The position numbers and the translations under genes were made by a program. The notes under the pieces were generated by a model, which saw nothing but the letters and a program-made list of their open reading frames with translations, did no database searches and was not told the origin of the DNA. A DNA stretch of 64,000 nt from Chitinophaga dinghuensis (GTDB lineage Bacteria > Bacteroidota > Bacteroidia > Chitinophagales > Chitinophagaceae): assembly GCF_003259435.1 (NCBI RefSeq), contig NZ_QLMA01000008.1, forward strand, positions 310,001 to 374,000. Reading direction: 5' to 3'. Positions 54,476 through 63,648 of this stretch are shown here, piece by piece. How positions within the stretch are numbered: the stretch's first letter is position 1; every line of letters begins with the position of its first letter.

Positions 54476-54820
54476 TCAATGCAAACAAACGTTTGTTACC
54501 GGGAACTGATACAGAACGGCGCCTGTCAACAGATGCAGGATCCTGATTTCAATGACGGCACTAGTACCCAAACCAACAGTGCCGGCAGTCATACCATTTG
54601 TAAATGGCTGCCAGCCTGTACTGGAAGAACCTCCACCAGTATAATTCTGGGTCACATTAATCTGAATAGTTCCGGGAGCATTCCAGAAAGATTCTTTCCA
54701 AACACGGTAGTTCCAGGAGTCTACAGATGTTTGCACGGTAGTTCTGCAAAAAAATTCGGATTGCGCCTTCACGCTTACAGCAGCTACCAGGAGGAAGAGA
54801 AGGATCAATAACTTTTTCAT
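54476..54820 (-). CDS. Small secreted protein, unknown
   Basis: This 114-residue protein has a signal peptide MKKLLILLFLLVAAVSVKAQ. The mature part of about 94 residues is polar and beta-rich, with a Gly/Ser-rich stretch (YTGGGSSST), two Cys (residues 25 and 112) and several Trp. The open frame goes on to 54940, but the signal peptide fixes the start at 54820. It stands divergent from another small secreted gene across 167 bases. No family was recognised. Confidence 0.6.
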   Translation of the reverse strand: MKKLLILLFLLVAAVSVKAQSEFFCRTTVQTSVDSWNYRVWKESFWNAPGTIQINVTQNYTGGGSSSTGWQPFTNGMTAGTVGLGTSAVIEIRILHLLTGAVLYQFPVTNVCLH

Positions 54821-54987
54821 ACGTTTAGAGATTGGGTTAAATGATGCAGGCAGATTACCTGTTGTCTTCCTGACAATATAATTTCCTTCACGGCAATAAT
54901 ACCACAGGACATCATTTAATATCCTAACTGTCCTGATCACCGCAGTGGCAGTTTTTACATTAGTAATTCACGCTAAAAACCCACCTT

Positions 54988-55395
54988 ATGCTAAGTAAAC
55001 TCTTAATGGTAGTAATGCTCGCTGTAACTACTTATGGGATGGATGTTAACACTAATAAGTCTCAACCCGCTGCAGCTCCGTTAACAAAGGAAAAAGCCAA
55101 AACCTATACCTCCTACCCCAGCACCTGGAAAGGCGTTCCTGTACTACCCGCAGATCAACAATTTATGTTTAGCTCTTATATGCTGAACAGATCAACCGGT
55201 GTAGCCACATTAATGATAAACAATCCACAATATTCTATTCTGGCTGGTAGTGCAGACTGTCGCTTTTACTGGTTGAATTCCAACATTGATCCAAATTGTA
55301 CCGGAACTGGCTGCAGAACATGGTCCTATTATTACATGCCAGATGGAACCTTTACTTCCAATAATATATACCTGATTGTCTATTGTCCATATTGA
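54988..55395 (+). CDS. Small secreted protein, unknown
   Basis: This 135-residue protein has a hydrophobic N-terminus (MLSKLLMVVMLAVTTYG) that is a likely signal peptide. The mature part has a Thr/Tyr/Ser-rich linker and a C-terminal region with four Cys (CRFYW, CTGTGC, and YCPY at the end). It is divergent from the small secreted gene at 54476-54820. No family was recognised. A hairpin terminator follows. Confidence 0.55.
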   Translation: MLSKLLMVVMLAVTTYGMDVNTNKSQPAAAPLTKEKAKTYTSYPSTWKGVPVLPADQQFMFSSYMLNRSTGVATLMINNPQYSILAGSADCRFYWLNSNIDPNCTGTGCRTWSYYYMPDGTFTSNNIYLIVYCPY

Positions 55396-55417
55396 TAACA
55401 GTAGTCTATATAAAAAG

Positions 55418-55441
55418 GGCCATGCAGTTAACTGCATGGCC
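55418..55441. terminator. Hairpin between convergent genes
   Basis: The arms 55418-55427 and 55432-55441 form a perfect 10-bp stem with a TTAA loop, preceded by AAAAAG. It lies 23 bases after the small secreted gene and 27 before the end of the S41 gene, which ends from the other side. Confidence 0.65.
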
Positions 55442-55467
55442 TGTCAAACTATACGGGACCACTAAAA

Positions 55468-56943
55468 TTATTTCTCATTGCTGATGAGCTCCATGGTGTA
55501 GCTCATTTCCGGATCTTTACCTGCCTGCATGTACGAAATAAATTTATTGACAGGCACCTGATTGTCGGGCATCACGCCATGTCCTTTATCAGTGGTGGCA
55601 TTGAAGAAATATAACTCCGACATAGGCACAGAAAGTACGCTCTTCGTACGCGGCAATAAATACTTCATAAACCAAGCCGCTGTAGTAGCCGCTTCTCCAC
55701 TACCCGTTTCATGACCTACAATCATCCCTCGTTTATTTTGTTGTACCAGCGAAGCAAAATAAGTTGCGGCAGACACGGTTCCTCCGCCCGTCAGTACATA
55801 CACTTTGCCATGAAAGGCGTCTTTATCCGGCGGAAAGTTTTCCAGTAAACCATCACGCAGCCGGGCATTACCCACATAGATACCATTGCTGTCTTTATCA
55901 AAGCGCTGGTACAGGAAATTCTTTTGCGTCTGAATATCCTCATCTGATAATCTTCTGCCATTATCCGCTACCGCATACTCCGGATAGGCGATACCGATAG
56001 TACGCGTGCGATAATTGTAGACATTCCGGAAAGGCTTATCTGCCAGAAAAGAATACAAGAGTGCAGATATTGCAGGATTTCCACCACCATTGCTACGCAC
56101 ATCAATGATCACCTGCTTATATTTCCGTTTGTTTAATTCCCGGAAAAACTCACTGAACTCTTTATAAGCATCCGATTCATTAATACCGAAAGTATTCACC
56201 GTCAATACGCCGGTTTTCGTTTCATCATAGTAGTCATTGTAGATGACATAGGAGCGTTGTAGCTGATTGATGGGCAACACTGCCATGCGACTATCATGAA
56301 AAGCCTGTGTAGTAGCGGCAAAAGGCAATGTTTCTTTTTTCACAGCCGCAATTCCTGGCGCGATGTAACTCACTTGAAAAGTGGATTCATGTGGCGACAG
56401 CAGGCTGTACATCACCTGGAAATTCGGATACAGGCGGTCCATGCCGCTGGCGATGTAGCCATCGCTGTAGGCTGGGGTCGACAATGCCTGTATGATATCT
56501 TTCACCGGCATATTATTGATGCTGGTAATTTCCGCGCCGAAGGGAATAGCTGCCCCTTTTATATTGACGAATATTTTTCCTTTCTCTATCACTACCGGGA
56601 AAGGGAAAAGATGAATCATGCTATACAGTTCCTTCGTATTATCATTGCTTACACTCAGGTTTGTATGCACATCTTTTACCAGGTAGATAGGAGAATATTG
56701 CAGGCAGGAAATAACATCCGGGGCGCCCGCAGCCTTTGCCATGAGGGAATCCGCCTTGCGTTGGAAGCTGACAGAGTCGATCCATTTATATGGATTCGGA
56801 TGTTGTTGTTTCAATATTTCGGTCGCCAGTTTGAAGTCGGCGATAAAATCTTCCTTTGTCAGGTTCGCCAGTTTTTTCTCCTGCGCCTGGGCACTACAAA
56901 GTGTCATCAGGAGCGCGGTACTGGAAATGATCCATCTTTTCAT
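55468..56943 (-). CDS. Secreted S41-family serine peptidase
   Basis: This 491-residue protein has a signal peptide ending near SAQAQ (about residue 21). It carries a DVHTNLS region, a PDZ-like stretch with GAEITSINNMPVKDIIQ, and the protease core with DVRSNGGGNPA (about residue 285) and the serine loop TGGGTVSAATYFA (about residue 390), with Ser in VSAAT. It is the last gene of the SusD-to-S41 operon, 30 bases after the second MutS-like gene. The upstream ATG at 56961 adds six residues. Confidence 0.85.
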   Translation of the reverse strand: MKRWIISSTALLMTLCSAQAQEKKLANLTKEDFIADFKLATEILKQQHPNPYKWIDSVSFQRKADSLMAKAAGAPDVISCLQYSPIYLVKDVHTNLSVSNDNTKELYSMIHLFPFPVVIEKGKIFVNIKGAAIPFGAEITSINNMPVKDIIQALSTPAYSDGYIASGMDRLYPNFQVMYSLLSPHESTFQVSYIAPGIAAVKKETLPFAATTQAFHDSRMAVLPINQLQRSYVIYNDYYDETKTGVLTVNTFGINESDAYKEFSEFFRELNKRKYKQVIIDVRSNGGGNPAISALLYSFLADKPFRNVYNYRTRTIGIAYPEYAVADNGRRLSDEDIQTQKNFLYQRFDKDSNGIYVGNARLRDGLLENFPPDKDAFHGKVYVLTGGGTVSAATYFASLVQQNKRGMIVGHETGSGEAATTAAWFMKYLLPRTKSVLSVPMSELYFFNATTDKGHGVMPDNQVPVNKFISYMQAGKDPEMSYTMELISNEK

Positions 56944-56973
56944 ATGGTCTGTTTTTGACATTTTAAACAGGTA

Positions 56974-58290
56974 TCAGGAACGTATCAGTTCCAGGATACC
57001 TTCATTGCGAATAATCATCATCCCCTGTCTGTCTTCCGTAATACCTTCCTGCAAGCGATACGTGTAACGGGGGCGGGAGCCTTCCATCACGGTAGGGAGG
57101 AATGCAAAACGGATATTGTTGTTGGCTCGTAGTGCTTCTCCTACTTCTATGATATGTGTGGATACGATAAACAGGCAGTCCTGGTACGCTGCGAAGGCCT
57201 CTGTTACCGCCAGTGTGCCATCATAGGCATCTTTAACGTTTGTCCCTTTAAACAATTCATCAAACATGAGCAATAATCGCTTTCCGCTGGCGGCGGCTTC
57301 GGCGGCTTGTTTCACGCGTACCACCTCCGCATAAAAATGGCTGTATCCCAGATGAATATTATCTGCTACGTTGATGGAGGAACAAATACCTTCTCTCACA
57401 GAAAAGGTCATGGCGTCTGCTGGCACCGGGAAACCCATATGCGCCAGGTACGTACAGATACCTACCGATTTCATTAGGGTGGATTTTCCGGCCATGTTTG
57501 CTCCGGTCAGGAACAGCACATTACTTCCTTCCTGCATGTGCAGATCATTACCTACTGCGCTTTTCAGGCATGGATGACGGAGTCCTTTTACAGTAAAAAT
57601 ATTTTTGTTTTTAGGCAGCGCCTGTGCATAGGAGAATCCTTTTGCGCCGGCCACCTCACTAACGGCAACGTACATATCCAATTCATAAATAAAGGACAGC
57701 ACCTGTTCCATTGATTCCTGGAGGCGGCCTTTCAGCAGGTGGTCATAAAAAGCAAGGGTTTTCACAGATAACGACTGATAGATATCTATGTTCATTAGTT
57801 GATCCACCTCTTTATCCAGTAGTATTTGGCGGATAGCAGCCACTTTTGCGGCATATTGCTCCGTTGCCGGCGTGAGGGTTTGGAGAAACAGGTAACACCG
57901 TTTCAGCGTAACGATGGTAGCCTGTAATCCTTGTATTTTCTTACGATAGCGTTCATCGCGGGTCAGCGAAGAGAGTCCTTTTTTAATCAGCGTATCTATC
58001 AGCGTTACAGCCGTATTGCCGACGATATTACCGTCCAGGTATTCGCGCATCATGCTTAACTGCGATACGTCGAATGGGAAGGACAAGCCGGCCTGTTGGA
58101 AACCCTGAAAGATAGCCGCTCTTTCATTGATAGCTGCAGCATCTTCCAGCGGATGGCGAAAGGCCTCATCCAGCACTTGCTGTCCACCGGCTGTTTTTAC
58201 CTGGTTGAACAGGTGAAATACAGAACCGTTGCGGTATTTACCCATCAGGTTCAGTTCATCAGCTGTCTGTTTATCTATATTGAAGCTCAT
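56974..58290 (-). CDS. MutS-like ATPase B (no mismatch-recognition domain)
   Basis: This 438-residue protein has the MutS lever/clamp region (about 1-215) and the ABC-type ATPase domain (about 225-438). The Walker A is TGANMAGKSTLMKS and the Walker B region ends in LLMFDELFKGTNVKDA. The N-terminal mismatch-binding and connector domains of MutS are absent, and there is no Smr nuclease domain. The ATG at 58290 was chosen because homology with the neighbour starts at the FNIDKQTADELNLMGKY region. It is a tandem paralogue of the next gene, 10 bases away. Function unknown. Confidence 0.8.
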   Translation of the reverse strand: MSFNIDKQTADELNLMGKYRNGSVFHLFNQVKTAGGQQVLDEAFRHPLEDAAAINERAAIFQGFQQAGLSFPFDVSQLSMMREYLDGNIVGNTAVTLIDTLIKKGLSSLTRDERYRKKIQGLQATIVTLKRCYLFLQTLTPATEQYAAKVAAIRQILLDKEVDQLMNIDIYQSLSVKTLAFYDHLLKGRLQESMEQVLSFIYELDMYVAVSEVAGAKGFSYAQALPKNKNIFTVKGLRHPCLKSAVGNDLHMQEGSNVLFLTGANMAGKSTLMKSVGICTYLAHMGFPVPADAMTFSVREGICSSINVADNIHLGYSHFYAEVVRVKQAAEAAASGKRLLLMFDELFKGTNVKDAYDGTLAVTEAFAAYQDCLFIVSTHIIEVGEALRANNNIRFAFLPTVMEGSRPRYTYRLQEGITEDRQGMMIIRNEGILELIRS

Positions 58291-58300
58291 AACTGTTCTT

Positions 58301-59605
58301 TTATTGTTCCAGCGCACGTTTACGCCCATTCTTCAGAATATCCAGTATTCCTTCATTCCGGATGATAATCATACCATGACGATCATCTGTAATACCACGT
58401 TCAAGCTTATACGTATATTCCGGTTGATGGCCGTTCATACGGGTAGGCAGGTACAAAAATCCGGTACCGGCATATCGTTTCAGGTCTTCCCCTGCCTCCA
58501 CGATATGTGAGGAGATCACAAACAAACTGTTCTTCTTTGCTGTGAAAGCGCCGGTAATGGCCACCGTAGCCTCATGGGCATCTTTCACATTTGTTCCGCG
58601 GAACAGTTCATCGAAAATCACTAACAGGGATTTGCCGGCATGGAGTTCTGCGGCGATCTTTTTCACCCGTAGTACCTCTGCATAGAAGTGGCTGGCGCCC
58701 ATTCCCAGGTTATCTGGCAGGTTGATGGTGGTATAGATGCCGTCCAGCACTACAAACTCCATCTTCTTAGCCGCTACAGGAAACCCCATATGCGCCAGGT
58801 ATACAGCGGTGCTAAGCGAGCGCAGAAAGGTGGATTTTCCCGCCATATTAGCGCCTGTCAGGAAGATCACATGTTCTTCGGTATGCAGGCGTACATTATT
58901 GCCGATGGCATTTTTCAATCCGGGATGATATACTCCTTCCAACAATAAGAGGTCGTTTCCTTTCTCCAGCGCTTTAGGAAATACAAACTGATGTTCCGTT
59001 GCTACATTGGCAACTGATATATATACATCCAATTGGTATACATGGCGCATCAGTTTCTCTATCCTGCTGCGTTCACGGGTACGAAACAGCAGATCATAGG
59101 CTGTTACAGCGGCAAACGACAATCTTTTGTTTTTCTCCTGGCGAACAGGGTCCAGTGCGGAGTCCATCAGTAATTCGCTGATGGCAAGCCTTTCGGTATC
59201 GAATGCGGAGATTTGTTTAACGTTATCTGCGCTAATAAAGACGGTCACCTGTTGAATCAGTTCTATCACTGCGGCAACGCCGTTATTAACGTCCTTTTCG
59301 CTCAATGCAGCATTACGGGTGGCATTTTTCGTTTGTGCGTTGGCGTTGGCAAGATATTTCTCTGCCATATCAAAAAGGGCCGCGTTGAAGGGGAAGCTTA
59401 CTTTGTTTTGGGCGAAGAGCGCTATGATGCTGCTTCTCCTGTTGATTTCTTCTCTGTTTGATAATGGTTGGCGAAACATCTCGCTCAGTATAGCCTCTCC
59501 CCCTCGTGTGCTGGTATGGTTATACAGGTCATAGATGCCCTGCGTATCGCGCTTGCCGAAGATCCGCAGATCTTCAATAGTCTGGTCATCTGTATGCAAC
59601 ATCAT
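58301..59605 (-). CDS. MutS-like ATPase A (no mismatch-recognition domain)
   Basis: This 434-residue protein has the same layout as its neighbour: lever/clamp-like N-terminal part, then the ATPase domain with TGANMAGKSTFLRS as Walker A and VIFDELFRGTNVKDAHEA near the Walker B. The opening IEDLRIFGKRDTQGIYDLYNHTSTRGG aligns with the other copy. It starts one base after the GldFG-like permease stop, so it is firmly in the operon. Binding of branched or irregular nucleic acid is possible but untested. Confidence 0.8.
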   Translation of the reverse strand: MMLHTDDQTIEDLRIFGKRDTQGIYDLYNHTSTRGGEAILSEMFRQPLSNREEINRRSSIIALFAQNKVSFPFNAALFDMAEKYLANANAQTKNATRNAALSEKDVNNGVAAVIELIQQVTVFISADNVKQISAFDTERLAISELLMDSALDPVRQEKNKRLSFAAVTAYDLLFRTRERSRIEKLMRHVYQLDVYISVANVATEHQFVFPKALEKGNDLLLLEGVYHPGLKNAIGNNVRLHTEEHVIFLTGANMAGKSTFLRSLSTAVYLAHMGFPVAAKKMEFVVLDGIYTTINLPDNLGMGASHFYAEVLRVKKIAAELHAGKSLLVIFDELFRGTNVKDAHEATVAITGAFTAKKNSLFVISSHIVEAGEDLKRYAGTGFLYLPTRMNGHQPEYTYKLERGITDDRHGMIIIRNEGILDILKNGRKRALEQ

Positions 59606-59606
59606 A

Positions 59607-61934
59607 TTATTTTCTTTTTCTCCTGATCAGTAAAACGGTTCCCAATAGCAACACTAATCCTGGTAACACCCACACATATACGATTTTGAGTATGCCTGCG
59701 CCAGTGGTACCGATGTTCAACAAGGTATCCTGTGGTTTAGGTCGCGGCGTATAGATGGGGAATTTTCCATCATCCAGCCAGGAATAGAAAGTGCGACTCA
59801 AAAACCCGCCTCCCTGGCGCAGGTTACTCATAAAATCAGCATCCGCAGAGATAATGATGCGTTGCTCCTTTTGCGCCAGTTTCCGGGAAAGGGAAACAGC
59901 GGTTGTATAACGTGGAATTTTACTATCTCCATCTGCTGGATTGAATACAGGCGGCACGGAATCTGTTACCAGTGTGCCCGCTTTCAGCCATGCTCTATTG
60001 AAGCCGGTTTGCAACAACGGCTGTACCGTATAGCCGCTATCGTTAGTCCATTCCAGTCCGGCGACGCCAGGCATCAGCAGGGGCAGACTATCCTCGCCTT
60101 TCTTCATGCCTTCTTTCAACAGTTGCAGGAGCGGCTCTCCGGATAAATCCAGGGATTGTATCGTGAGATACGGTTTTACCATGTGCGGCATCTCATCTTT
60201 GGAAAGTTCTATCAGCGTGCCATCCATCATTTTCACGCCTAACTGCGCCAGTAATGGGTTTAGCACCTGCTGTTTACCGGGTTCTCCCAGAATGAACATA
60301 TTTCCTCCCTTATCGATATAACGCTTTAAATGGAGCATGGTAGCTTCACTCAATGCCGTTTTGGGATCTGCGATTACCAGCGTAGTGACGTCTTCCGGAA
60401 TCTCCTGCGTTTCAGCAATGGTATCTGCATCAAAACCAATGTTAATCAGGGAATAGCGGTTATCTTTTGATAAGGAATGGTAATTGTATTCTCTTTCTCC
60501 TTTTTTATAGATATCTCTTTCCAGGTTGCCTGTCAGGAATAATTCTTTCGGCATAACCGGCTGCAGCAAACGTTTGAAGGCAGCTCCTACCTGTGGTTCT
60601 TCCGGCCAGAATGTGGCATCATCGAAGGTGCGGAGGAAGGTAGTTTTTCCTTTATACTGCAACTGCATCACCATGCGATAGTTTTCCGGACTTAAATCAA
60701 TCAGCTTACGTACTTCCGCACCTGGTTTGAACAAAGATGGTTTGATCTCATAACCTTCACACATCTTCGCTGCTATCTCCTGGTAGCTTTTTCTTCCCCA
60801 GGTGATATATAGTGTGCTATCGCTGTCTGGCACATCGTAATAGTAAACGTAATTGAATTTGATATCTGGTTTAAAACGCAGATAAGGCTCCCAAAGATTC
60901 CAGAGATAATCATTTCGGTTCTCTGGAAGTCCGCGCCCCACGCCACCTCCGAAGAGATTGCAGTACAAGGTTACTTCCAGTGGTCCGTCTTTCATTTCTT
61001 TGATCACCTGCTGCGTGTTCACATGCAAGGTGTTATTGTTATTGGCAGTAGTATCCCAATAGCCTATGTATCCCGGACGAGAGCTGAAATAACCCAGCAC
61101 CAGTACGGAAATAGCGATCAGCATATACCTGCCGGTTTTCACATACCATGGCTTGGATTCCCTTCCAGCCTTGAGTTTGATCAAAGTGAAACCCACGAAC
61201 ATATATACAATCAGGATGAAATAGATCAGATCTTTGGTGGTGATCAGTCCTTTCAACATCTTGGTGGTACGGCCGGAGAGCGACAAAAAGTAGGTCAGAT
61301 CCCTTACCAGGTCATACTTCTGCCATAAGGTACCTATACGACTCAATATAAAAATGATGATAAAGCTACCTATCGCGGAAACGATCTGGTAGGTAGTCAG
61401 ACTGGACATAAAAAGTCCGACGGCCGTGTAAGCGCATACCAGGAGATAAAAGCCTAGCAGTGCAGACAACAACCATCCATAATCCGCATGGTGTATATTG
61501 ATAATTCCCGTGACAATAAATACGCCTACAACACCTACCAGCAGCAGGTTATAGATCATTACCGCCAGGTATTTTCCCAATACAATCTCCCGTATTTTCA
61601 CCGGAGAGGAATAGAGCAATTTTATAGTACCACTGTTGATTTCGCGACTGATTAAGCCCATGGTTAACAGCGGCACAAACAGGTAGAGGTTTTGGAGTAC
61701 ATTCATAAAAATGCCATCCGGCGCCAGGAAAATACCCGCTGTCATGGCCACCCCGAAATCTTTAAATGTAGGCGTGTTCTGCAACAGCACTTCCTGCCAT
61801 TTGGCCACCGGATACAATGCGGAAGTATAATACACGCCGCATTGCACCATAAAAGCAATTGTCAGAAACCAGGCTACCGGAGAATAGAAAAGGTTGCGCA
61901 ATTCTGTTCTCGCGATCTTGAATATCATCTTCAT
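59607..61934 (-). CDS. ABC-2 permease fused to a GldG-like substrate-binding part
   Basis: This 775-residue protein joins two parts. Residues about 1-265 are an ABC-2 permease (GldF-like) with six transmembrane helices and the motif ISREINSGTIKLLYSSPVKIREIVLGKYLA. Residues about 280-775 are GldG-like: a transmembrane start, a long periplasmic domain with VTTLVIADPKTALSEATMLHLKRYIDKGG, and a final transmembrane helix. In Flavobacterium, GldA-GldFG is an ABC transporter needed for gliding motility. Here it lies 9 bases after the ATPase gene, which supports an exporter formed with it. Confidence 0.82.
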   Translation of the reverse strand: MKMIFKIARTELRNLFYSPVAWFLTIAFMVQCGVYYTSALYPVAKWQEVLLQNTPTFKDFGVAMTAGIFLAPDGIFMNVLQNLYLFVPLLTMGLISREINSGTIKLLYSSPVKIREIVLGKYLAVMIYNLLLVGVVGVFIVTGIINIHHADYGWLLSALLGFYLLVCAYTAVGLFMSSLTTYQIVSAIGSFIIIFILSRIGTLWQKYDLVRDLTYFLSLSGRTTKMLKGLITTKDLIYFILIVYMFVGFTLIKLKAGRESKPWYVKTGRYMLIAISVLVLGYFSSRPGYIGYWDTTANNNNTLHVNTQQVIKEMKDGPLEVTLYCNLFGGGVGRGLPENRNDYLWNLWEPYLRFKPDIKFNYVYYYDVPDSDSTLYITWGRKSYQEIAAKMCEGYEIKPSLFKPGAEVRKLIDLSPENYRMVMQLQYKGKTTFLRTFDDATFWPEEPQVGAAFKRLLQPVMPKELFLTGNLERDIYKKGEREYNYHSLSKDNRYSLINIGFDADTIAETQEIPEDVTTLVIADPKTALSEATMLHLKRYIDKGGNMFILGEPGKQQVLNPLLAQLGVKMMDGTLIELSKDEMPHMVKPYLTIQSLDLSGEPLLQLLKEGMKKGEDSLPLLMPGVAGLEWTNDSGYTVQPLLQTGFNRAWLKAGTLVTDSVPPVFNPADGDSKIPRYTTAVSLSRKLAQKEQRIIISADADFMSNLRQGGGFLSRTFYSWLDDGKFPIYTPRPKPQDTLLNIGTTGAGILKIVYVWVLPGLVLLLGTVLLIRRKRK

Positions 61935-61943
61935 GTAGGAATA

Positions 61944-62870
61944 TTATTGGAGAGATTGAATAGATAGTTGCTTGAAAATATCGTCCAGCAGGCCTTTGTC
62001 GAGGTTTATCTCCCGCAGCCTCCATCCTTGCTGTACGCTGGCTGTAATAATTCTTTCGGTGATATCCTGATCGCCATCGAAGTAGATACGGATCTGGCGA
62101 TCGCTCAGGAACTCTACTTTTGTGGCGCCTGGAATCTTCAGTAACTCCGGGGCGGAAGGCGCATTTTCCATGCGTACCAGTACGCTATGTGGTTGTACAT
62201 AGTTGTTAAAGGCGTCCATCGTATCAGCGAAGATTACTCTGCCACCTTCAATCATCACCACTTCCCGGCATAAGAGATGTACTTCGTTGAGTATATGGGA
62301 AGACAACAGTACGGTATGATCCTGGCCTATTTCCCGGATCAGTTTACGGGCCTCTATCAATTGGTTAGGGTCCAGGCCATTGGTAGGTTCATCCATGACT
62401 ACTAACCGGGGCTTATGGATGATCGCTTGTGCAATGCCTACCCGCTGCCGATAGCCACCAGAGAGGTTGCCGATGAGTCGGGAGCTGAAATGTCCGATCC
62501 CACATCGTTCCTTTGCCTCTTCTACTGCTTTCTTGACGGTTCCTTTTTCCATTTTGCGCAATTGAGCGCAAAAAGTGAGGTATTCATCTACCGTGAGATC
62601 TGTGTATACGGGAGGATACTGCGGCAAGAAACCAATTTCTTTTTTCGCTGCTTCCGGTTGTTCCCGCATACTGATACCGTTGATATATACATCTCCTTCC
62701 GTCTGATTCAGTACTCCGCAGAGGATATTCATGGTGGTCGACTTACCGGCTCCGTTGGAGCCCAGTAAGCCTACTACCCCTGTTTCTGTAATCTCCAGGT
62801 TGATATCCCGTATTGCCCATGCACTGCTATAGCGATGCGAGAGTCGTTCGATTTTCAGTATAGTACTCAT
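61944..62870 (-). CDS. ABC transporter ATP-binding protein (GldA-like)
   Basis: This 308-residue ATPase has Walker A GSNGAGKSTTMN, a Q-loop (FLPQYPP), the signature LSGGYRQRVGIAQA, and Walker B LVVMDEPTNGLDP with an H-loop SSHIL. A C-terminal extension (about 225-308) is typical of ABC-2 exporters. It pairs with the GldFG-like permease 9 bases downstream. It follows the DUF4397 lipoprotein gene after 21 bases. Confidence 0.9.
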   Translation of the reverse strand: MSTILKIERLSHRYSSAWAIRDINLEITETGVVGLLGSNGAGKSTTMNILCGVLNQTEGDVYINGISMREQPEAAKKEIGFLPQYPPVYTDLTVDEYLTFCAQLRKMEKGTVKKAVEEAKERCGIGHFSSRLIGNLSGGYRQRVGIAQAIIHKPRLVVMDEPTNGLDPNQLIEARKLIREIGQDHTVLLSSHILNEVHLLCREVVMIEGGRVIFADTMDAFNNYVQPHSVLVRMENAPSAPELLKIPGATKVEFLSDRQIRIYFDGDQDITERIITASVQQGWRLREINLDKGLLDDIFKQLSIQSLQ

Positions 62871-62891
62871 GACTATTGTTCAAATGTTCTG

Positions 62892-63647
62892 TTAATAATT
62901 TATCACTACCACCTGTTGCCGTTGCGCGCCTGTTCCGCCGCGAATACCAATCAGCGCCAGCGCTTTGTTCTTAAACAACCAGGGATGCGGCTGCACAGAT
63001 GGCCCGGTATAATGTATACCTGTTGCCGTAAACGTGGCGATCACCGCATCCGAGGCTGCATCCCTAAATTCAAACACATCATCCGCCTGGGGAACATTCA
63101 CAGGATAGGTTATGAAGTTGGACATTGTCTTATAGGCTATATTGCCCGCTTCCGGGCTGCTCTTTCCCTGAATCGTCACTTTCACCGACTGGCTGCCTGG
63201 CGACAGGTTAATAAACCTGATACTGGTAGTACTATCTCCCAGCGAATGATTCGGCAAATGTTCTTCTACGAACATCGTATCCGGTTGTGCCAGCGTACCA
63301 GTGACATACAGCGAATGAATGGAGCCTGCCGGCAATTGCAGATTGAGCTTAAGTAATGGTAAATCTTTCTCTGTGGTATCGGGAAAGTTATAAATCCACA
63401 AGGGTTGTTCCCCGTTATAGGAGCTGTAATGCCTTGTTGGCAAACTAGGATCAGCATATTGCACGTACATGGTGCGGTAATAATCATAGGGCGTGCCGCC
63501 TTTGAAATTGGTAGCCAGCAGTTCGCTGCCTACTACGGCATTCATGATGTTTAGTGCGGCCGCGTCTTTAGGCATTATGGTCGCTTTACCACAAGAGAAC
63601 AGCATCATGGCTAACAGGCACGCATATATGAAAGATTGTTTTTTCAT
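62892..63647 (-). CDS. DUF4397-like lipoprotein
   Basis: This 251-residue protein has a signal peptide ending in LFSC (Cys19). The mature part has beta-sandwich-like units including LNIMNAVVGSELLAT and SIRFINLSPGSQSVKVTIQG, which resemble DUF4397 domains. It is probably an outer-membrane surface lipoprotein working with the SusD upstream. Its start lies one base after the SusD stop. Confidence 0.7.
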   Translation of the reverse strand: MKKQSFIYACLLAMMLFSCGKATIMPKDAAALNIMNAVVGSELLATNFKGGTPYDYYRTMYVQYADPSLPTRHYSSYNGEQPLWIYNFPDTTEKDLPLLKLNLQLPAGSIHSLYVTGTLAQPDTMFVEEHLPNHSLGDSTTSIRFINLSPGSQSVKVTIQGKSSPEAGNIAYKTMSNFITYPVNVPQADDVFEFRDAASDAVIATFTATGIHYTGPSVQPHPWLFKNKALALIGIRGGTGAQRQQVVVINY

Positions 63648-63648
63648 C

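Noticed and set aside
56974..59605. True MutS mismatch-repair proteins
   Set aside because: Both lack the N-terminal mismatch-recognition and connector domains and are about half the length of MutS.
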